Source: Endotrypanum monterogeii (taxonomy: Eukaryota; Euglenozoa; Kinetoplastea; Trypanosomatida; Trypanosomatidae). From it: 61,177 bases of DNA. Below are positions 48,582 through 57,855 of the stretch, in pieces (the first letter of the stretch is position 1; every line of letters starts with the position of its first letter). A model generated the notes under the pieces. That model saw only the letters and a program-made list of their open reading frames with translations, was not told the origin of the DNA and ran no database searches. Both the position numbers and the translations under genes were made by a program. The DNA lies in the NCBI GenBank assembly GCA_000333855.2, contig CM007319.1, positions 1,304,361-1,365,537 on the forward strand. Reading direction: 5' to 3'.

Positions 48582-51146
48582 CTAATACCTCCGAGGTGAT
48601 GCTTTCCGATGTGTTATGCGCAGGCCCTGCAAATACTTCCTCCAGCCTATCACGTACGACCTAGCCTCCGCAGAGTCAGTTGCCTCCAGCAGGAAGGCAT
48701 GCGTCTGAGTGGCGATACAAATTACCTTTGAAAGGTCATGAAAACGTTCCCGCTGCTCCGCCTGGGAGAAGATCAACGGTGCCTCATTGCCCCTCGACAC
48801 ACGCACCACCTCAGCCACTTGCATCTGTTTGCAGTAAGCCTTTCCGAAAAATCGCTGGGCCCTTTTGAGGCTGCGCACACCAATTGATGGGGAAGCGATG
48901 TGAGAGCAAGTAGACTGCACTCCCACACAGTAACCAAGGACCTTGTGTTGATCCAAAAGCCCTGCCCGCTCTACGCACCGCATAAAGCGAGCAGCGGGCA
49001 CGGCCACAACACAGTCGTTGTCCATTGTGACAAAAACATACGTTGGGACTCCGTCTCCGCGACTGCCATCGCCGCCGCCGCCACGGGCTGACGGCATCTT
49101 CACTGAATGCTTCACAAAAAAATGCGGCTTCGTAATCTCCTCCAGGCGCTGCGGAGTCGCGGGCTTATCTGTTGCGCCGACTTGACAAGAGCCGCGAGTC
49201 TGCGAGAAGCATCTAACTCCACTATTATCACTGGATGATGACCCGAAAGCATTGCAGCTACGGCGCCGTGGCACGCATGCAGCTGTGGCCAACCTCTTTC
49301 GACGCTCTGGATCGCGAGAACAACTGGTGTTTGCCTCCCGAGCATGTCTCAGAGGTGAGTCCTTGTAGTACATAATGTGCGGCACGAGGGAAGCACAACA
49401 CCTGTGCAAGCGCCTTGCGTGAGCTTGCGAATCAGAAGATCGAGAGGTCAGTCGAAGCCAAGGTGGGGTGTAGTAGATGAGGTCCACACGGGGCACCGTG
49501 GTGGTCTCCACGCGAATCGGCTCGTAGACGAAAGAGGCAGGGGGTGCCGAGGAATGAGCCGCTGCCGAGACCCGTGCAAGAGTTGCTACGTCTGATGATG
49601 TTGGCATCATCTGCAGAGTGGCAGTCTCTCCACCGATCAGGGCGGATCGAGCCCGTGGAGGTGTTTGCCGTGGTATATTCGAAACACATAAACGCTGTCC
49701 CTCTGGTGGACTCCAAAATCGCGACGTTTCCAAGGCACTTGCTGCGGCAGCGTACATCGGCAGATCATCTTCCAATATGGCAGATAGCGGACAAGCGAGT
49801 CGCGAGACCGCCCTTGACGTGTTATTGGACTCAAACGTCTCTGAATGCGAGACTTTGGACGACAGTGCGAGCACTGTCTCAGCCGCTGGCAAATTGATTT
49901 GCCTCAGTCTTGCACTTCTCTCTGACCCACGCGTCTTGAAAGAAAAGTCGGCTATCCCCTCTGCTAGAGCCCTTGGGATACAAGTCGCAGGAGGTGAGGC
50001 AATCGGATCGGAGTCCGTCGGGGACCTCGCATCGGATCTACAGCACATGACATCGGGGGATGCAATACAATCCAATAGCCGCCTGGCTGTGAGTGTAGAT
50101 AACATGGAGTTCTTGGATGGAAAAGGAGGGGCCGCTGGCGAGGTGGGTATCGGCCTCCCTGGGAGTAGAGATTTTTTACGATCGCCACTACCCAACTGCG
50201 CCAACGGGGACTCCGTGAAATCCATCGGCGACTCTGAGTGTATCCCCTTTTTCATGGAAAGAAGATCCGCCCCTGTGATCGCGGAAGCACTGCCATGTTG
50301 GGGCAGAGACGAAGGTGTCCCAGTGTCCGCGGAAGCCGCAGCAGCTGCGGTATCGTGAGCGCGCATGATATCGGATGGCAGAAGTGTCGCTGTGAAATGC
50401 GTTTCAGTACTCTTCATTGATGTCCCATGCGCCAGCGGCTGCCGGTGCGGGAGCGGCAGCGAGGTCCTCAAGTGATCTGCGTGCGGTTCGACGGCAAGCG
50501 GCGATGGTGTGTTGTGTCGAAGATTATATGATCCTGTTCGAGTTGTCACTGAGCAGGGTGAAGAGAGTGTGGAGAGTAGCAAGCGCTGCACACAGGCCAT
50601 GTCACTGATGTCCTCTGAGTGCACCAGGTCAGGCGCAACAAAAAAGTTTGAAACGCTTGCGTCAGCTGCATCACCAACATTTGCATCCTCTGGACTGAGG
50701 GGAGGATGGGAAAGCGCGGCCGCCTTTTCGTCGGCTGATGCGGAGTGCACCCGCTGATAATAGGTGAGGCGGTGAAGAGCCCGCCACCACTCATTGCAAA
50801 TCACCTCGGTTGGTGCGGTCAGGTATAACAGTCGATAAGCCCCCGGTACACCGCACTGTGCCTGTTGTACTCTTATCTGACACGGGCCGATTTTTTCCAT
50901 ACCGAAGAGGGAGGCAACTGTGGCGTACACAACAAGCGCAGAGTCTGCAGAAGCGGCGCTGCGCCCGGTCAGAACGGTGGGCGTGAGCTCGGTAAAGACA
51001 TCCGTGTAGAATCGCGCCTGCTGCAGCGCGCCAGAAGAAGAGATGTGCGACGCGTCTAGTAGAGAAGCTGTGGTTGAAGGAACGACAGTCCACTCCAGCA
51101 TACCTGTGAGACCTGACAGGGTCCAATCATCGAAGTGAACCGCCAT
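48582..51146 (-). CDS. Large hypothetical protein with PH-like ends, 854 aa
   Basis: Not recognised as a named protein. The N-terminal ~135 residues have alternating beta-like stretches ending in an amphipathic helix with two tryptophans (EVICNEWWRALHRL, about 114-127), the pattern of a pleckstrin-homology (PH) domain. The last ~40 residues (KVICIATQTHAFLLEATDS, then SYVIGWRKYLQGL) show the same strand-strand-helix-with-Trp ending, so a second PH-like domain over the C-terminal ~150 residues is possible. Between them is a long Ser/Ala/Pro/Arg-rich region that looks disordered. Such proteins often bind phosphoinositides or act as scaffolds at membranes. The PH call is inference from pattern only. 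Confidence 0.8.
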   Translation of the reverse strand: MAVHFDDWTLSGLTGMLEWTVVPSTTASLLDASHISSSGALQQARFYTDVFTELTPTVLTGRSAASADSALVVYATVASLFGMEKIGPCQIRVQQAQCGVPGAYRLLYLTAPTEVICNEWWRALHRLTYYQRVHSASADEKAAALSHPPLSPEDANVGDAADASVSNFFVAPDLVHSEDISDMACVQRLLLSTLSSPCSVTTRTGSYNLRHNTPSPLAVEPHADHLRTSLPLPHRQPLAHGTSMKSTETHFTATLLPSDIMRAHDTAAAAASADTGTPSSLPQHGSASAITGADLLSMKKGIHSESPMDFTESPLAQLGSGDRKKSLLPGRPIPTSPAAPPFPSKNSMLSTLTARRLLDCIASPDVMCCRSDARSPTDSDPIASPPATCIPRALAEGIADFSFKTRGSERSARLRQINLPAAETVLALSSKVSHSETFESNNTSRAVSRLACPLSAILEDDLPMYAAAASALETSRFWSPPEGQRLCVSNIPRQTPPRARSALIGGETATLQMMPTSSDVATLARVSAAAHSSAPPASFVYEPIRVETTTVPRVDLIYYTPPWLRLTSRSSDSQAHARRLHRCCASLVPHIMYYKDSPLRHAREANTSCSRDPERRKRLATAACVPRRRSCNAFGSSSSDNSGVRCFSQTRGSCQVGATDKPATPQRLEEITKPHFFVKHSVKMPSARGGGGDGSRGDGVPTYVFVTMDNDCVVAVPAARFMRCVERAGLLDQHKVLGYCVGVQSTCSHIASPSIGVRSLKRAQRFFGKAYCKQMQVAEVVRVSRGNEAPLIFSQAEQRERFHDLSKVICIATQTHAFLLEATDSAEARSYVIGWRKYLQGLRITHRKASPRRY

Positions 51147-51842
51147 CGAAGAGCCTCAGAGCGGAGTGCCTTTCTTTACGGCGACAGCGCGGAAACGTGG
51201 AGAAAGAGTTTTAAACATCGGGCTCGCACCTGCGTTGTCACAGAGGGCGAAGGCATTCCAGATATCAAAGAATCGTGTGGCAGAGTGAAGCAAGAGGTGA
51301 GGGAGGAAAGAGAAGAAGCTGCAAGAAGTAACCCCCCCCCCTTCGACCCTCCCCCCCCCCCCCCAAAAAAAAAAAAAAACGTTTAACAAAAATGTCGTGG
51401 TGAAGAGGAATGCTATTGAGACACCGAGAGCTTTGGCCGTCACTTACCATGTCAAGAGCAGCATCACCCCATGAACTGCGCATTCCATATCGACAGGGCG
51501 CGTGTATCTCAAGTAGAACGTCTTCCACAGTGAATAGACCAACACCGGACAACGGGTGGTGGCGTGGAAGAAGGGGGGGTACTAATGGCGCAGACTTTCG
51601 CATCTACGCACGCGTACGAGAGTTCATGTGAGCAGAAGACACGCTCTACGCACGCACATGTCATCCACCCCTACACAAACCCCCTCATGCTTCTCATGTG
51701 CACAAAACTCATATTTTTTTTTCTTTTCGAGGAATCGTCGTTTCTTTCTCTTTTCCCGACGCCTCTGCTTGTTGCCTAAGCCGCAATACAGCAGTTCCGT
51801 CGGCTCACCTCTCTTGCGACATTAGGGTGTCCACGGGATGAT
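51147..51842. other. 0.7 kb spacer
   Basis: Contains stacked homopolymers: C10 near 51332-51341, then C14 (51351-51364) and A15 (51365-51379). No gene is seen. Confidence 0.7.
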
Positions 51843-54800
51843 TCATCGTCGCAAGAACCTCGCCTCCATCATACCGCGCTGGCCGAGCTCAGCCGTGTAG
51901 TGCACGTGTAGGCCTGTTCTCAGTGAGTTTGCCTGTGCGAGAGCCTCATTCACAAAGATGCGATCTTGTAAACGAGTCGTACCGTTTGGCTGAATGAAAG
52001 CGCAGCGGTCCTGCACCTCGCACACCGTCCCCCTTGCATCAGCGAGGTCTGGAATGTGGTTGAGGCAGAGTGGGCACCGGGCCTCGATGTAAACAAGCCC
52101 GCACAGAGGACATTTTGTGGGCGTGAAGGGTATCTCACCACAGTGACCTGACGCAGGAACATCGGTCGAACCGCCAACGAGGGGGTCCAGTGAGGAAGCC
52201 CCTGACACATCGTCTGACGACGCACTGCAAAAGATTCGCGGCGGCTCCTCCTGCAATTTTTTTCCCAAGCCCAATTGTCCTTCGGCATTTCGCTGACCGT
52301 TTCCGAGCCCCTGCTGTACGGGGAACCGGTTCATTTTATGCCCTGCGTCGTCGCGGTCGCTGATCTGTAGGACATCGGGCCCATGAAGAGCACTGTCACC
52401 CTCAACAGCACCTGAGAACGTAGCGCCGTCTGGCAAACTCCAGCATGTCAGCATCGCCTTGCTCCACGACGCCCGTTCAGCTCCACAGTGCATACAGTAA
52501 CGTTCGAGCTGGACATTTGCTCGGTCGCACGCGTGGCACTGCCAGCAGGCGGAGATGAGCAGGTCCTGCATCAGCGGCCGCAAGGTGAGGCAGCTACCAC
52601 ACACGTAGCGGCAGACGTCTGAGTTATTGTTTGAGTGGCCACACTCCCCGCATTTCCACTGGCCGCCATCTTCCAAGAAAGGACAAAAAGCAGACGGGTG
52701 GGTACCAAGACACTCATGGCACAACTCGACTGCGGTGAAGTAGCCCTGCACGCTATGGCTGGAGGTGTCTCTGTAGCCTGTGACCGCGACCCCACACACA
52801 TCGTCAACATGTGTGAGAATACTTTTCAGGAGGGCAGAGAGACGACGCGCGGTGAGGGATGTGGGGATCCGCGAGCTTAGTCGATTGACGGCTCTCCCCA
52901 GCAATGTAACGGTATCCATGCGCGTGGATAGCCACGCATCACTGCTGAGATTGCACCACTCGCGCCTCAGGCGGGCGAGCGTCCTCTCGATGGTTGGACG
53001 TCGTTGGAGGTATACGTCGGTGCCGGCACCAACTGTGGGTGCAGCGGATTGGGGAGCGGCAGCACCATCAGGCGCTGAACTGTTTGCTGCAGCTGTCGAA
53101 GTGGATTGGGTACATGACTCCGTAAGCAAGGATTCTCTGGTGCAACATCCGTCAAGTACCTCGCATGTGTGGTGTAGCGCTACAGCAGTCCAATATGATT
53201 GCGCATCGCCATAGTTACAGCTTTGTGACTGCGGTGCCTGCGCAACGTAGGCAGCACAGTATGGACAGACAGCGCTTCCCGCGTAACGAGTCGGTAGGCT
53301 CTCCCCGCAGCTGTCACAGATACGCCAAGGCAATGAGCAAAGACCTTTCTCGTTACACCCATCACCACACCCAGTGCACCGCTGCTGGTGAAGCGGAACG
53401 GCATCTTCTTGTACCTGCAGATGATGACAGTGCACACACCAATGAAAAACACGCTGTTGTCCCTGGCTCAGCACACCTTGGCCGTACTCGGAGTTAACCT
53501 GACCGGTGGCAACCACCATCTGCCCAGATACTGGCCCGATCTCTGGGGCATCGATGATGGCACCAAAAGGATTAGCGGAGCTGCCGCACCCTACGCACAT
53601 CACTTTGAATGGGTTCCATTCCTCATGGCTGCAGTGACGACACATGCGCGGCGCATTCACTGGCTCTCGGCACTCTGCCCTCGGGAGACACTCCACCTGT
53701 GGACACGAGGGGCAAACACGCTCCAGCGAACTGCGCCGTTGATGACAGCCGATGCAAACCCACACAGTACTCTTTCGCCTGGCGTTATCCATTTGGAAGC
53801 GACCACACTCATGACAGACACCGACAGCGGCTGCATACCCAGCATCACTCCTCCTCCTCTTCTCTACGGAAGCCACACCACACCCTTCGATCTTGTCCTC
53901 ATCACATATACAACAGGTTTTACATTCCCCTGCTGTGGACACTGTGGCACCCTTGCATGTGGCGGCTGCACTTGCAGTGTGCTGCCGAACGCACGGGCCG
54001 GTGAGCTGACGGCAACGAAAACAGAGCAGCGTCTGCCTCGCCGGGTTGCGGGCACCGCAATCTCGACACTGCCACGCCTTGCGTGCTACTGCGCCGGCCA
54101 CAGACACCTGCGACAACAACGCCTGCCCACAGCTGCGGCATTCGCGCAGCCGCTCATCCTGGGCATAGCCGCAGCCACCACAAAACACGTGACTGTACCG
54201 CAGAGCTGAGCAGACGCAGTAGTTATAGCGATCGCTGTTCAGGCGCCCGCAGCTGGCACACTTCCACAGCCGGCACGACGGAGAAAGGTGAGATGCGCGA
54301 TGCCAAATGGCGTCACCATCAATGCGCCACAGAGAGGTGAGATGATCAAACGTGGAATGTGAACTAAAGTCCCTAGCGTAGCAAAGCGTGTAGTAGTAGA
54401 GAAATGGTAGGTGGTGCGTGGAGGCATCCATTCGACCTAGCAACTCCTGCAAGGAGAGGCTCCGCCCCATGCTTGCACGAAGCGCTGCCACGAGAGCAGC
54501 CGTCAGCGGCACTGCGTATCCACCTGACTGAAGCGCCGTCTCGATAAGCTCAAGAATCATATCTGCGTTGAGCTCGTCGCCAACGTAGTGCAAGGTCGCT
54601 TGAGCCACGGGGATCACTTGCTCTAGGACTTCATGGGGAGAGGGCCCAGTCCCCTTGCCCGCACCACCCGAGGCATGCTTCTGTTTCCCGAGCTCGCGCA
54701 TGCGATCGCAAAGACCAGCCAAAACACACTCCATGTAGTAGCTGATAAATAGCCCCGCATTGTGAAACCCGACGAGCGCTGCGTATAACTTGTCCACGTC

Positions 54801-56579
54801 GGCAGAGGTGCCCTCCTGCCCCACCAATCGACTCACAGCTACCATGGACTCGGTTGCACTTGCTGGAAGCGATACCCACCCTTTGGGCCGGGAGGCACCG
54901 AGGGCCTCCAGCGCGATCACGGCATCCGACACCTTCTGCAACAACACCTGCGAAAGAACTGAATAGGGTGTTTCGAGGAGCTCAGAGGTTGGCGCAGTCG
55001 TGACCACTGACATCGGTGCTTTGTAGAGTGATCGTACGATATGTGGAAAGCCTAGAGCGTTTAGCGTGGCGACTGCGTACGACATTGATGCCTCCATCTG
55101 CTTTGCATCTTGACCGGTGCGGAGCACTGTGCTGTAGGCGTGCAGAAGCGCCTCCGCCGCTCCTTTCCTTGCCACGGGGGATAGGTAGGTCATCAACGAG
55201 ACACCTCGCTGCGTACCGTGTGTAACGCAGACCCCACAGTGCGCAAGGAATCGCTGAGCCACCACCGCCGAATTCAGCCTTTCCGCGTCTAGGTACCGAT
55301 AAGCAGCCAGCAGAACGGTAAGCGGGGCACACTTCAGAGCTGTCATTATGAGCATAGCGCATTCGTGGCGAGTGCGAGCGTCCATATGGTGCGGCAGCTG
55401 ACACAGACAACACTGTTGAAGTTGGAGACGTGCCGCAGGCGTGACAGCCGACACATCACCGGCCTTTCCCTTACGTCTGTCACTCGACGAGTTGGTGAGC
55501 ACCTGCACAATCTTCTGCAAACACACCTTGATGGCCCTATCGCTCATGAAAGATTGCCACTGACAGCCACCGTGGAAGTTTTCCTCCGCCAGTGATGCGT
55601 ACAGAGCACCAGCCGGACTTGGAAATTCTTCCACGATGTCACTCCCCACGCTATGGGTGACAGGTGGGCGTACCTGAAATGTCTGCACCACTGCGAATAA
55701 AAGCGCTGGTGAGGTCGCCTCCACCACGCGTCGCACGCATGTTTCCAACGTAGACTGAGGCAACCCAGGAGAGAAGCACTTTTGTTGTGCGCAAAATTGT
55801 GTGAAAAACTCCATCAACTGCGTCACTGTCTCCGCCGCCTCGGCATCTGGCCACGAAGCGAAATCACAAATGTGGCCCAGAAGCGCCTCTTCCCAGTCGC
55901 CATCGGCCAACGAGGAGGAGGAGGAAGACGGCAGTGAGCTGCCAGTCACGAGCGTGTCGTTGAGGGCGCTGCGCAGAAACCCCACGAAAGGAAGCATGTA
56001 GCACCTCCAGACAGAAGCCTCGATCGTCATCCCCCCCGTCAAGGCAGGAGACTGTGACTTGCCGGTGGAGCGGGCAGTAAAAGGCAGTTCCGTCAACATT
56101 CTCAAAGTTTGCGTGTGAAACTCTCTTCTCGAGGAAGCAACTCCACCCGACACGATAGACACTAAGTTACACATCTCTGCGGCAAAGAGGCGCGGGCATG
56201 CAGCAACGACATGGTTACGTCGCAGCGGTGCCATCAAAGACTCTTTTTTTGTCGTTGAAGAGAGGGGCGCCCAAGTAGGAGCCGCCACCTCGGTGGATTC
56301 GCTCGAGGGATACGCGCGGGTAGATGCAAACGGACGTGGCAATGCCGCCGCCCTCGGTCGCCCGCGGCTCCAATACGATGACCGATTTTTACTACAGGCG
56401 AGGGTGACAGAGCTCGCCGATGCGTACGTACAACGGACAGATGTGAGGTGTTCTCGCGGTGTGCTACAAGCCCGACAGGCTGCTCGCCGATAAGGAGCGG
56501 TACTTCCTGCAGAGGTTTTGGATGCCGGCGACCAACAGCGCATCGCCCATGTCGATAGTTTGCGTGCCCTTGGTTTCAT
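51843..56579 (-). CDS. Giant RanBP2-like zinc-ribbon repeat protein, 1578 aa
   Basis: Function unknown. The N-terminal ~115 residues are Arg/Ser/Ala-rich and could be a mitochondrial presequence or out-of-frame sequence; an ATG at 56234 (codon 116) is an alternative start. Residues ~185-760 are helical, Leu/Ala-rich, perhaps repeats. The C-terminal half holds at least nine W-x-C-x2-C...C-x2-C modules or relatives: LWKCASCG (771-778), AWQCRDCG (835-842), VWVCIGC (939-945), MCRHC (979-983), HWCVHC (1046-1051), WRICDSCG (1085-1092), QWKCGECG (1307-1314), CWQCHACD (1345-1352) and KCPLCG (1489-1494), each with a second CxxC about 10-20 residues on. RanBP2 fingers bind single-stranded RNA (GGU) or ubiquitin. 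An RNA-binding role is plausible, and a mitochondrial one is possible but unproven. Confidence 0.85.
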   Translation of the reverse strand: MKPRARKLSTWAMRCWSPASKTSAGSTAPYRRAACRACSTPREHLTSVRCTYASASSVTLACSKNRSSYWSRGRPRAAALPRPFASTRAYPSSESTEVAAPTWAPLSSTTKKESLMAPLRRNHVVAACPRLFAAEMCNLVSIVSGGVASSRREFHTQTLRMLTELPFTARSTGKSQSPALTGGMTIEASVWRCYMLPFVGFLRSALNDTLVTGSSLPSSSSSSLADGDWEEALLGHICDFASWPDAEAAETVTQLMEFFTQFCAQQKCFSPGLPQSTLETCVRRVVEATSPALLFAVVQTFQVRPPVTHSVGSDIVEEFPSPAGALYASLAEENFHGGCQWQSFMSDRAIKVCLQKIVQVLTNSSSDRRKGKAGDVSAVTPAARLQLQQCCLCQLPHHMDARTRHECAMLIMTALKCAPLTVLLAAYRYLDAERLNSAVVAQRFLAHCGVCVTHGTQRGVSLMTYLSPVARKGAAEALLHAYSTVLRTGQDAKQMEASMSYAVATLNALGFPHIVRSLYKAPMSVVTTAPTSELLETPYSVLSQVLLQKVSDAVIALEALGASRPKGWVSLPASATESMVAVSRLVGQEGTSADVDKLYAALVGFHNAGLFISYYMECVLAGLCDRMRELGKQKHASGGAGKGTGPSPHEVLEQVIPVAQATLHYVGDELNADMILELIETALQSGGYAVPLTAALVAALRASMGRSLSLQELLGRMDASTHHLPFLYYYTLCYARDFSSHSTFDHLTSLWRIDGDAIWHRASHLSPSCRLWKCASCGRLNSDRYNYCVCSALRYSHVFCGGCGYAQDERLRECRSCGQALLSQVSVAGAVARKAWQCRDCGARNPARQTLLCFRCRQLTGPCVRQHTASAAATCKGATVSTAGECKTCCICDEDKIEGCGVASVEKRRRSDAGYAAAVGVCHECGRFQMDNARRKSTVWVCIGCHQRRSSLERVCPSCPQVECLPRAECREPVNAPRMCRHCSHEEWNPFKVMCVGCGSSANPFGAIIDAPEIGPVSGQMVVATGQVNSEYGQGVLSQGQQRVFHWCVHCHHLQVQEDAVPLHQQRCTGCGDGCNEKGLCSLPWRICDSCGESLPTRYAGSAVCPYCAAYVAQAPQSQSCNYGDAQSYWTAVALHHTCEVLDGCCTRESLLTESCTQSTSTAAANSSAPDGAAAPQSAAPTVGAGTDVYLQRRPTIERTLARLRREWCNLSSDAWLSTRMDTVTLLGRAVNRLSSRIPTSLTARRLSALLKSILTHVDDVCGVAVTGYRDTSSHSVQGYFTAVELCHECLGTHPSAFCPFLEDGGQWKCGECGHSNNNSDVCRYVCGSCLTLRPLMQDLLISACWQCHACDRANVQLERYCMHCGAERASWSKAMLTCWSLPDGATFSGAVEGDSALHGPDVLQISDRDDAGHKMNRFPVQQGLGNGQRNAEGQLGLGKKLQEEPPRIFCSASSDDVSGASSLDPLVGGSTDVPASGHCGEIPFTPTKCPLCGLVYIEARCPLCLNHIPDLADARGTVCEVQDRCAFIQPNGTTRLQDRIFVNEALAQANSLRTGLHVHYTAELGQRGMMEARFLRR

Positions 56580-56627
56580 TCGTCACACACGCCCTCCGCC
56601 CTGTTGTCCAGCGATGGATACCGCGCG

Positions 56628-56633
56628 TTACAT
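56628..56633 (-). promoter_or_regulatory. Minimal start-stop uORF (AUG-UAA)
   Basis: Downstream of the predicted splice acceptor, the first AUG of the zinc-ribbon mRNA is followed directly by UAA. The next AUG is the annotated start at 56579. Start-stop elements can stall ribosomes; any effect here is inference. Confidence 0.45.
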
Positions 56634-56668
56634 GAATCACCTCGAGAGAAAAATCGGCGGCAGAGCCA

Positions 56669-56698
56669 CTGGAAAGAAAAAAAAAGAGGGGGAAGGGA
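56669..56698 (-). promoter_or_regulatory. Predicted trans-splice acceptor for the zinc-ribbon gene
   Basis: A strong minus-strand tract (CTCCCTTCCCCCTC, T9, CTTTCCAG) gives an AG at 56670-56669, about 90 nt before the annotated ATG. One of the clearest acceptors in the window. Confidence 0.7.
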
Positions 56699-57855
56699 GT
56701 TGTGCAAAATGAGGTGCACAAATAGGCCCCGATAAAACGAAAAAAGCGTGAGAACTATGAGTCAGAGGATGTGCACCCATTGAACGATAAATACGAAAAT
56801 CCCTCTTTGATCACCACCACCTGAGGCCGGAAAAGTGGCAATGCTCAGAATGGGGGAGGGAGGGGGGCTAAGCCCGTTGCTGCCGCCTTCCCTACCGGAC
56901 GTCTGAAACCCTTGAAAAAGAAGGAAGAGGGAGTGAGTGGAGGACGTTGGCGCGGGCAGAATCCCACCCGCCCATGCACTGCACCACTATTGAGGAAACG
57001 CGAAATAATGACACGCACACAGCGGTGGGCGTCAGCAAGGGCGATAACCAAGCATACACGTACACTCGGCGATTCGCCTTCTGTTGCCTCCGCCGAGGGA
57101 AGGAGGGAGAAAGAAAAGCAAAGAAAGGGGACGTATGGTGAAAGATAGAGCACGCTTGCTCCCATTAATGTGAGAGACACACAGTTGACAAGCAAGATGC
57201 GATAGGTATTCATCATTGTGTCCACGAAGACATGACCGGTGGAGACTACAGCCACAGAAGACGCTGGAGAGAGCGGCTTGGAAGGGGGAGGTAAAGAGAT
57301 GCAAGAAGAAAAATGGACAACCCTCCTCTCCCCCCCTCCCCCCCCCAATCTACGTGTCGAACACTTGTGGACTACCCACTTCCCTTTCCAGTCGCTTCAG
57401 TGAGCCCCCACCGACGGAGGAATGGGGTCCTTTGATGGACACAAACGATGAGAGATGAAGACGCACCAAAAGAGAGAAGGGGAGAGGAGGGGGGAGACTG
57501 GTGCATCTACGCTTTCACGGTCGAGTGAAAGGAGAATGCAAACCAATAGGAGCAGCACTCGAGTATGTGCACTATCAGAATAGTGTGCAAGAACGCAAGG
57601 ACATACAGTAACGCAGCCAATAGAGAAACAAAGGAAATGCGTAGACGAGAGAATGCAGCAACCAAGCCAAGGGCATTGGAATCATCATAGGGTGCAGTGG
57701 TCAGCATAACACGAAAAAAAGAAATATATATATATATATAAGCAGAAAGCAAAAAAAAAAAAAAGATTGCCGTTTCGTCTGCGACAGAACTGGTACTTGC
57801 GTCCAGCGGCGATGCTGATACACACTTCCTCGCCTTCATTCGTTGTAGTCTGTTG

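Larger units (their letters stand above)
56580..57855. other. 1.3 kb spacer
   Basis: Contains the zinc-ribbon gene's splice acceptor and an AUG-stop element, a C-rich patch near 57330-57348, a TA tract (57724-57740) and A14. No other gene is supported. Confidence 0.65.

Noticed and set aside
49618..50358. Plus-strand open frame of 246 codons
   Set aside because: It is antisense to the Ser-rich middle of the 854-aa gene and has no recognisable features.
53388..54209. Plus-strand open frame of 273 codons
   Set aside because: It lies antisense to the zinc-ribbon gene, is His/Thr/Pro-rich, and is the complement of Cys-rich coding sequence. No family features.
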